This document shows positions 7,081-12,779 of a stretch of 12,779 bases of DNA, one piece after another. Below the pieces are notes generated by a model, which did no database searches, had not been told where the DNA came from, and saw only the letters and a program-made list of their open reading frames with translations. This DNA comes from Mucor racemosus (taxonomy: Eukaryota > Mucoromycota > Mucoromycetes > Mucorales > Mucoraceae): assembly GCA_027405735.1 (NCBI GenBank), contig JAPEHQ010000051.1, positions 1 through 12,779 of the forward strand, in the 5' to 3' direction. The stretch's first letter is position 1. Each line of letters opens with the position of its first letter. A program made the translations under genes and the position numbers.

Positions 7081-7436
7081 TGATGTGAACTACTGGCAGT
7101 CTTTCACACATCAAATTGAATTAGTAATGAATAACATGAATCTGGTGTGAGAACCAAGATCATGAAATATAGAAACTTAACTATAATTTAAAATCACAAA
7201 CAACAATTATAGATAATTGTATAACCTGAATTAGTAATTGCTGATCCCTTTTCCCATCAGCTTTAAAACCAAGAAGATCAAATTACTGCATTAGTAATTT
7301 GAATTAGACATTTAATATAAATACCACAACGATCCATCGAGTAGATGAATCGTTGCTTTACTTTATACCTTTAATAAACTTAGAAGAGTTATAATTGTAT
7401 TTCCCATCGCTTTTTTATAATTACGTTTTTGTAGCA
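7081..7436 (+). repeat. 3' LTR (356 bp)
   Basis: Same length and sequence as 1440-1795, from TGATGTGAAC to TTTGTAGCA, with TATA at 7316-7323 and AATAAA at 7373-7378. It ends directly at the right target duplication. Confidence 0.96.
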
Positions 7437-7441
7437 TCTGC
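7437..7441. repeat. target site duplication, right copy (TCTGC)
   Basis: Exact match to 1435-1439, directly after the terminal CA of the 3' LTR. Confidence 0.93.
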
Positions 7442-8470
7442 AAAAAACATTCATTTTTCGTCGAAATAATCAGACTAATAGCTCACTGTACAGCTTAAAA
7501 CTTATGGTGACTGAGTTTCCAAATCGATTTGTGAAATCGATCAAGAAATGATGAAAAAAACCAAAATCGTTTAATATCTCATGAACTACAAAGTAAGTTG
7601 ACCTAGCGTATTAAATAGTTTTTGTACAGTTTTGAATTCTACATCCATCTAAATAAAACTTAGACAAATGTTTCACATTAAATTTTGCGCAAAATGCAAT
7701 TGAAATTTTGAAGGTTTTTTGAAGATATATAATATTTTTTATAAACATATTTCAAATATAAATAATAGAGATAATGCACAACAAAACTATCTATCAATCG
7801 AGCCATTACTGAAGCTTTTAGGTGCATTTTTTGTTGAGAAAACGAGATTTGTGTCGATTTTTTTTTTCAAATTCAGAATTTGAGATGAGGGTATACAAGG
7901 GAAAATTGAAGCTAGAAGCAAAGGTATCTCTTGGTGCATATTTTTGAGGATATCTCCACGAAAAATCAATATTTTAAAAAAAACTAAATTGGGTCCGAGA
8001 GAGCTCAACGAGGTCAATGCCATGCATGTTAAAAAAATGCCGCTCAATTTAACAAATATGTTGAAATCTACTACAGACATTTCAAAAAAAATGAAAAAAA
8101 TAAAATTGCTCAGAATCTTTTTATACTGAAATATGTTATATAGCACGTTAAAACAAGTAAGTTTTATTATTAAAAAGTGATAGTGTAGCTTAATTTTTCG
8201 TAGAGATATGAAGCCTCAAAGTTTTTAGTTTTTAGCAGTGAAATACGAGTAAAAATCTGAAACGTTAGCACTAAAAAAGTTATACCAACTGCAAAAAGTA
8301 GGATATTTCTGAATACTTGTTTTTGGATTAAAGTTGAACATCTCAGGTACATTAGCATATAATTTTTTCTTGGTGTTACTTAGTGAAAACAAAAAGTAGG
8401 GCAGGGATGAAAAATGAGACCCAGTTTTCAAGGAAAAAGCAGTGAAATTTACGCGTTTTTGAGTCTTTCA

Positions 8471-8507
<37 letters not shown>

Positions 8508-9563
8508 TGTTTAGAAATATGTAGCATAATGCGATTTAATTTATACTCAATTTAATATGTCTATATATAAAGGCGTATCCTTAAAATTGGTTAGTACGGT
8601 GCCAGTTTTAAACATTGTGATCAATTTTTTTGGAAATTAAGTTTCCTCAAGTTGATGTCTACAAATTTACCCAAAATATTCATAATAGGATGTTATTTAT
8701 TCAAAGAATGCACATGTTAAATTTGTATATCTTCTAACATGGTCAAATCCTTGCAGCGTAACTATTCAAGGAATAAAGTAAAAATCATGAATCCATTACA
8801 GACGTTTAGTGAACGTAATTGTTTAATTGACAATTTTATGTCAACACACCTCACCAAATATACACAATTTGGTGTGCATTTAGAATTAGTTTAAGTTTTG
8901 AGACAAGAAGATCACTTTTCTCATATACGACTCAATCTCGAAGCTTCTACAACTGTTTGTCGCTGACAGGCTCTTGTAACGAAGAGGAATTATCAGATCA
9001 AATTAACGTTCGCCCTTGTAAAGGTCTAGATCCTGTAAATATGTATAGTATCTCTTGTAAATCCTGCTCGAATTGAAACTCCCAGCTATTTGCTGCAATA
9101 TCTCAAGATATATGTAAATTTTGGCCGTATGTTGAGATTTTTGTTTCTTTAAGCCATTCTATTAGAGATTTGTTCTCGATATAATCAAAATTGAGTAGTG
9201 GGAATCCAATGTTAAGCAATACAAACTCATTCTTTCATATCGCTTTCGTTATTCATGTTGGACCAGATCAAAACCTCTCTACGAATCTTATCAGTCTAGA
9301 GTGAACGCATCCTATCTCTGAGTTTGGCAGGATGACTTGACAGATCAATTATTCAGATCAGCCCAAAAATAGGTTCAACAGCAACTTTCCATGTGCATTA
9401 CCAACATCTATACTACATCTCAAACAGTCACTGTTATTCTCTTCAACGTCATATAATCGTGGTAATGAAATGATTCAACTGGGTAGAATGAGAAAAAGTT
9501 TGCTGGCTCTCAATGCGAAAGAAAATGTTAATGTGGTGTTAAAATCTGCAACAATTTTTTTCT
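7442..9563. other. 2.1-kb AT-rich stretch without a supported gene
   Basis: Open frames here are short, and stop frequency in all frames I read is close to that expected for this base composition. Visible structure: an 8-bp hairpin ATCGATTT/AAATCGAT (7523-7541), an (AT)16 microsatellite, an 11-bp direct repeat AGCAGTGAAAT (8234-8244, 8438-8448), a 10-bp repeat AAAAAGTAGG (8293-8302, 8391-8400), and an 8-bp hairpin CACCAAAT/ATTTGGTG (8852-8874). From about 8880 to 9560 the base composition is more balanced and may hold a badly decayed coding remnant, but neither strand gives a frame I can defend. Confidence 0.5.
8473..8504. repeat. (AT)16 dinucleotide microsatellite
   Basis: Thirty-two bases of uninterrupted alternating A and T, flanked by GG and GC. 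It is self-complementary, may form a cruciform, and is probably length-variable. Confidence 0.95.
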
Positions 9564-9587
9564 TTCTTTCTAATAAATAAGAAAGAA
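9564..9587. promoter_or_regulatory. 8-bp palindrome upstream of the SR gene
   Basis: TTCTTTCT (9564-9571) and AGAAAGAA (9580-9587) are exact reverse complements with an 8-nt A/T spacer, ending 32 bp before the SR gene ATG. It lies in the core promoter or 5' UTR. A role is inferred only from position; such pyrimidine/purine blocks are also common by chance in fungal promoters. Confidence 0.3.
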
Positions 9588-9619
9588 CCAAACCCCTTTC
9601 CTTTTTGTTGTTTCCAATA

Positions 9620-11280
9620 ATGTCGTATTTCGGAGACAGAGATCGTGATAGAGGAGCAGACAGAGGAGCAGACAGAGGAGGAGATAGAGGTGGGGACAGA
9701 GGAGGAGACAGAGGAAGACCCAACCCCTGCAGACTTTACGTTGGTACGTGCACTGGTTTTTTTTTTTTTTTACTAAAAGAAAAAGTTTTTTATTATATTA
9801 ATGCTCTTCTATATCTAGGTAAAGTCAGTCGCTATGTACGCGAACAAGAATTAAGAGATCTTTTTGCTAGATTTGGAAGAATTAGAGATATGGTCCTTAG
9901 AGTATGTATTTTTTAATTTATTTATAAAGTGTCAAAATTCATCATTTTATTAAACAATTTTTATATCATAGGATTTCTATGCTTTTATTGAATTTGATGT
10001 AAGTTTTTGAATATTTAGCATCTATTAAACATGCACTCATTTTTTGTTTTGTATAAATCAGAATGTCAGAGGTATAGAAAAGAATTACAAAATTTTCACT
10101 CTTGAGAAATTTTGAACTAATTTCTATAGGAAACATATTAATTAGATGCCGAAGATGCCTCCAAAGAACTCAATGGTTACAAATTGGAAGATGAAAGATT
10201 GATTGTTCAAGTTGCCAATCGTGCCCGTGATAGAGGTGATAGAAATGACAGAAACGATAGAAGCGATAGAGGTGATCGTGATCGTGATAGTCGTCGTGAT
10301 CGTGGTGGAAATGACCGTGGTGATCGTTTTAGCCGTGATAATCGCGACCGTGATTTCGATAGAGACAGAGGTAGAAGATTCGATAATAACAGTAATAACG
10401 ATGGTGGTGATAGATGTTACAACTGTGGTGAATTTGGTATGTTGTTATTTTGATTATTGTAAAGCTTTTTTTTTTTTTACTAATTTAATATCAAATTTTA
10501 GGTCACATGTAAGTAATTGAATTGAAAGGAAAGCGAGAGACCCTTTTTACTAACAACTATCTTTAAAAAAAAATGCCATACAGTGCTAATGAATGGTAAG
10601 TTTATATTCTTGTAGTTCTTTTGTTAATTTACATGTCTGATCATCATTTAAAAATTGTTTAGTTCTTTGCCCAAGGGAAGGTAAAGTATTTTTTTAGGCT
10701 TTTTTTTTTTTTTTTTTTTTTTTGGAGATTGCATATATTTAAATGTTAATTTTTCATAGTGGTGAACGTGCTATGAGATTCCAAAAGGGTTGTTGTTTGT
10801 AAGTTCATTTAAATATTTAGAATTTGCATGAAATTTAACTTTTCCTTTTTGTTATATAGTGAATGTGGTCAATCTGGCCATAGAGCTCGTGATTGCCCGT
10901 AAGTATAACTTGGGCTTTTTTTTTATAGGTTTTTGACATGTCTAATTTAAAATTGAAATAGTGAGAAGGCTGAAAATGCCGGTGGCAATGCTTCCTCCTC
11001 CAGAAGACGTAGATCTCGTTCTCCTAGATCTCGTAGTCCTAGACGCTCTCGTAGTCCTCCCAGACGTGGTCGCAGCGATAGACGTTCTCGTAGTCCTAGA
11101 AGATCACCTAGTCCTCGCCGTTCCGCCAGTCGCTCTCGTTCTCCCAGCCGTCGTCGTAGATCAGACAGCCGTAAAAGATCTGCTAGCCCAGCACAACGTC
11201 GTCGTTCTGTCAGTCCTGCTGAAAGACGTCGTTCAAGAAGCCAAGATTCTACAGGAGATGTCAAAATGGATTCTGTATAA
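9620..11280 (+). CDS. SR splicing factor: RRM, RD-rich linker, two CCHC zinc knuckles, RS domain (11 exons)
   Basis: Predicted nuclear pre-mRNA-binding splicing regulator of 322 residues. The exons I resolved are 9620-9743, 9819-9901, 9972-9998, 10062-10071, 10146-10436, 10502-10508, 10584-10595, 10663-10680, 10760-10798, 10860-10898 and 10962-11280. All introns are GT-AG, 61-79 nt, and total exon length is 969 nt in frame. Residues 1-37 are GADR/GGDR repeats. The RRM spans about 38-107, with RNP2 RLYVGK and RNP1 RDFYAFIEF split over introns. An Arg/Asp/Gly linker follows (108-171). Knuckle 1 uses C172, C175, H180 and C185; knuckle 2 uses C203, C206, H211 and C216. The RS/SP-rich tail is 218-322. 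RRM plus two knuckles plus RS is the layout of plant RS2Z proteins; animal SRSF7 has one knuckle. The very short exons rest on reading frame, motif continuity and splice consensus (e.g. TACTAAC in intron 6), not on transcript data. Confidence 0.88.
9653..9712 (+). repeat. five tandem 12-nt units encoding GADR/GGDR
   Basis: Codons 12-31 of the SR gene encode two GADR then three GGDR units, with purine-rich near-identical 12-nt repeats. Unit number is likely variable between strains. RD/RGG-like repeats in RNA-binding proteins often bind RNA or mediate condensation; that role is inferred. Confidence 0.85.
10700..10724 (+). repeat. T25 tract inside SR intron 8
   Basis: Twenty-five consecutive T between donor (10681) and acceptor (10758-10759). 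It may act as a long polypyrimidine tract and is also a place where sequence length is unreliable. Confidence 0.85.
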
Positions 11281-11391
11281 AATATATTTCACATCCAATA
11301 TATACACACCGCCAACAAAGATTTCAAACAATGCACACCTTTCAAATACATGCTCAAAACCCAAACAAACAAGTCAGTTATCACCGAAAAA

Positions 11392-11409
11392 TGACGTCGA
11401 ACTATATAA
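11392..11409 (+). promoter_or_regulatory. CRE/ATF-like TGACGTC and TATA box upstream of 6-phosphogluconolactonase
   Basis: TGACGTC (11392-11398) is followed 4 bp later by TATATAA (11403-11409), 71 bp before the ATG at 11480. The motif is that of bZIP ATF/CREB-type factors, so regulation of this gene through a bZIP protein is possible. The region also overlaps the 3' end of the SR gene. Confidence 0.35.
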
Positions 11410-11421
11410 TTTTTTTTTTCA

Positions 11422-11427
11422 AATAAA
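11422..11427 (+). terminator. possible polyadenylation signal of the SR gene (AATAAA)
   Basis: AATAAA about 140 bp after the SR stop codon, in the 199-bp gap before the next ATG. Its position after the candidate TATA box of the next gene would mean overlapping transcripts. In AT-rich DNA the hexamer alone is weak evidence. Confidence 0.3.
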
Positions 11428-11479
11428 AAAATAAAGACATTATTAAGCAGAACTGATACACTTCTTATCATAAATAAAA

Positions 11480-12231
11480 ATGCCCATTGTTTATTCATTC
11501 GAGAATGGAGATGCACTTTCGGGTGGTCTCAATAGTTTTGTAGAGAAAGCTTCACGCGATTCTATTGCCAAACATGGCCATCTTTCCATTGCCATTTCTG
11601 GTGGATCTTTGCCCAAGATCTTATCAAAGGAATTAGCTTATAACAAAAACGTCGAGTTTGATAAGTGGCATATTTTCTGGGCTGATGAACGTTGTGTTTC
11701 TCATGATGATCCTGATTCCAATTATTTGGAAGTAAAGAAATCCCTCCTTGATCATATCCCTCAAATTCCTCAAGAAAACATCTATCCCATTAATCAAGCA
11801 TTTGCCATTGCAAAAGATGCTGAAAACGCGGCTACTGAATATGAACAACAACTCAAGAAGTTTTTCAAGAATGAATTACCTAGTTTTGATTTGCTCTTGT
11901 TGGGAATGGGCCCAGATGGTCATTGTTGCTCCTTGTTCCCTGGCCATCCCTTGTTGAATGAACAAACTCGTTGGGTTGCACCTATTACTGACTCTCCCAA
12001 GCCTCCACCAGAGCGTATCACATTAACATACCCTGTTGTAAACAACTCTCAATGGTTGTATTTGTTACTGCTGGTGACGGTAAGAAGGATATGGTTCAAC
12101 AAATCATTGAACAACCCGAGAGAGATTTGCCTTGTCAAAGAGTTAAGCCTGTTGGCAAAGTTTATTGGTTCATTGATCATGCTGCTGCATCGAAATTAAG
12201 AAAAGAATCTTGCTCCGAATACAAATTGTAA
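11480..12231 (+). CDS. 6-phosphogluconolactonase, one -1 frame change near the C-terminus
   Basis: Hydrolyses 6-phosphoglucono-delta-lactone to 6-phosphogluconate, the second step of the oxidative pentose phosphate pathway (NADPH supply), in the cytosol. Family motifs appear in order: ISGGSLPKIL (residues about 39-48), WHIFWADER then DDPDSN (about 63-80), the LLLLGMGPDGH segment with SLFPG (about 138-154), and RITLTYPVVNN near 178. At TGG GTT-like sequence (12053-12057) the frame moves -1. The expected C-terminus (FVTAGDGKKD, then VYWFIDHAA) is read in frame 1 to TAA at 12229-12231. Read without the shift, the frame ends at 12199 with 47 unrelated residues. Apparent length with the shift is about 250 residues, normal for fungal family members. 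No intron is needed. The break, at a GG pair, is more likely a missing G in the sequence than a real mutation in a housekeeping gene. Confidence 0.93.
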
Positions 12232-12235
12232 TAAA
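12230..12235 (+). terminator. polyadenylation signal overlapping the 6-phosphogluconolactonase stop
   Basis: The stop codon runs straight into AATAAA (TAATAAA). A signal this close to the stop would give a very short 3' UTR; another signal further on cannot be excluded. Confidence 0.35.
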
Positions 12236-12779
12236 AAAGGGGTTTACCATATAATTTTTGCGGGGGAAAAGTGTGTTTTGGCATAATGAAGCGAATCAAG
12301 GGGATTGGAAGGTATATTTTTACTTCAAAAATGTATATAATAATAGATGCATGCATCAATGGAGGTTTATATTAGAAATCTATACGTTGAAGAAAAAAAA
12401 GTCTACGTTTTTTAATGAATTCTTTTAATTTATGTACATTTTAATCAATCGAAAAATGCATTGCGTTTAGCGAACACTTTGTGCGTTTGTAAAATTGACC
12501 AGCACATGTGTATAGGTTTCAAGGTATAATGTATCTTTTACACACGTGAATATGTGTATAACTCAAATCTTGATGTACCAGTAGTTGCCTTGAAGCTGTA
12601 AATGGCATACAGTACATATACTTGGCCGTTGAGATTTCCTTTAAAGAAAGTATTGAGCAGTTCATGCAAAGCTCGCTATACTGCCTAAGCATTCAATTCT
12701 GCCCCCTTTTTACTGAAAAATATGACAGATCCGTCTGTCAGTATGATCGTTGTAAATTCAAAAGTCTGGAATTCATAAA
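12236..12779. other. right-end intergenic stretch, possibly the 3' end of a convergent gene
   Basis: No + strand gene is seen. Palindromes CACATGTG (12503-12510), CACGTG (12543-12548, an E-box) and a hairpin TGACAGA/TCTGTCA (12723-12740) are present. On the - strand 12675-12538 is open for 45 codons up to a TAA and is preceded by TATAG, as an intron acceptor would be. It could be the last exon of a gene that starts beyond the window, but it matches no family I recognise. Confidence 0.35.

Larger units (their letters stand above)
1440..7436 (+). mobile_element. Ty3/gypsy chromodomain LTR retrotransposon (chromovirus), 5997 bp
   Basis: The element has 356-bp direct LTRs (TG...CA), a 5-bp target duplication and an internal coding region in the order Gag, protease, reverse transcriptase, RNase H, integrase, chromodomain. 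Integrase lying after RNase H places it in Ty3/gypsy (Metaviridae), and the C-terminal chromodomain places it among chromoviruses. The LTRs agree base for base by eye, so insertion should be recent. Coding capacity is interrupted only by single-base -1 frame changes (near 4512, 5011, 5819, 5912 and 5960, plus one at 2086-2092 that may be programmed). No nonsense substitution was seen between them. No tRNA-type primer site is visible after the 5' LTR. It is an element of a fungal genome and replicates through RNA inside the host cell. Confidence 0.96.

Noticed and set aside
7787..8146. 119-codon minus-strand open frame
   Set aside because: Phe/Ile/Lys-rich, produced by T and A runs; no recognisable motif.
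8880..9580. Possible decayed protein gene on either strand
   Set aside because: A minus-strand frame read collinearly over about 200 codons has 10 stops (mostly TGA), and an 80-codon plus-strand frame ends at 9580. At this base composition about 13 stops per 200 codons are expected by chance, so neither is distinguishable from noise by eye. A translated search of 8880-9580 would settle it.
9475..9723. Minus-strand 82-codon frame with LSPP-type repeats
   Set aside because: Antisense of the GADR/GGDR codon repeats of the SR gene.
10947..11264. Arg/Leu-rich minus-strand frame of 105 codons
   Set aside because: Antisense shadow of the RS domain codons.
12054..12090. Tiny intron in 6-phosphogluconolactonase to explain the frame change
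   Set aside because: The sequence after the break encodes the conserved FVTAGDGK segment, so it is coding; an intron there would delete it.
1..12779. CRISPR arrays, tRNA or rRNA genes, bacterial operon features
   Set aside because: No regularly spaced repeats, cloverleaf or rRNA-like sequence seen; introns and an LTR element show a eukaryotic context.

Overview
The window looks like nuclear DNA of an early-diverging fungus, most likely Mucoromycota. This is inferred from AT-rich intergenic DNA, many short GT-AG introns (61-79 nt), a fungal-type 6-phosphogluconolactonase, an SR splicing factor and a chromodomain-bearing Ty3/gypsy retrotransposon. No species can be named from the sequence alone.

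Layout. Positions 1-1439 are AT-rich with no convincing gene and hold a few perfect hairpins. Positions 1440-7436 are a complete-length LTR retrotransposon of 5997 bp. Its two 356-bp LTRs show no difference by eye, and it is flanked by a 5-bp target duplication (TCTGC). Inside lie a short leader, a 85-codon Ser/Pro/Thr-rich open frame, Gag, aspartic protease, reverse transcriptase, RNase H, integrase and a chromodomain. The polyprotein is open from end to end except for single-base (-1) frame changes. Positions 7442-9600 are a second gene-poor stretch with an (AT)16 microsatellite. Positions 9620-11280 are an SR protein gene with an RRM, an RD-rich linker, two CCHC zinc knuckles and an RS tail. 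I could resolve it into 11 exons, several of only 7-27 nt. Positions 11480-12231 are 6-phosphogluconolactonase (oxidative pentose phosphate pathway), again with one -1 frame change. The rest holds a poly(A) signal and perhaps the last exon of a convergent gene.

The two host genes lie on the same strand 199 bp apart and have no obvious functional link.

The main points for a second look are these. (1) Five -1 frame changes in pol and one in the housekeeping gene all fall in short homopolymers, which points to consensus sequence errors rather than gene decay. (2) An in-phase A-AAA-AAA slippery heptamer is followed directly by TAA near the start of the element. (3) The zinc-knuckle part of the SR gene is cut into micro-exons, and one 7-nt exon encodes the His ligand. 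(4) The retrotransposon has no tRNA-type primer site, an acidic insert of about 26 residues before YVDD, a DPG protease motif and a variant chromodomain.
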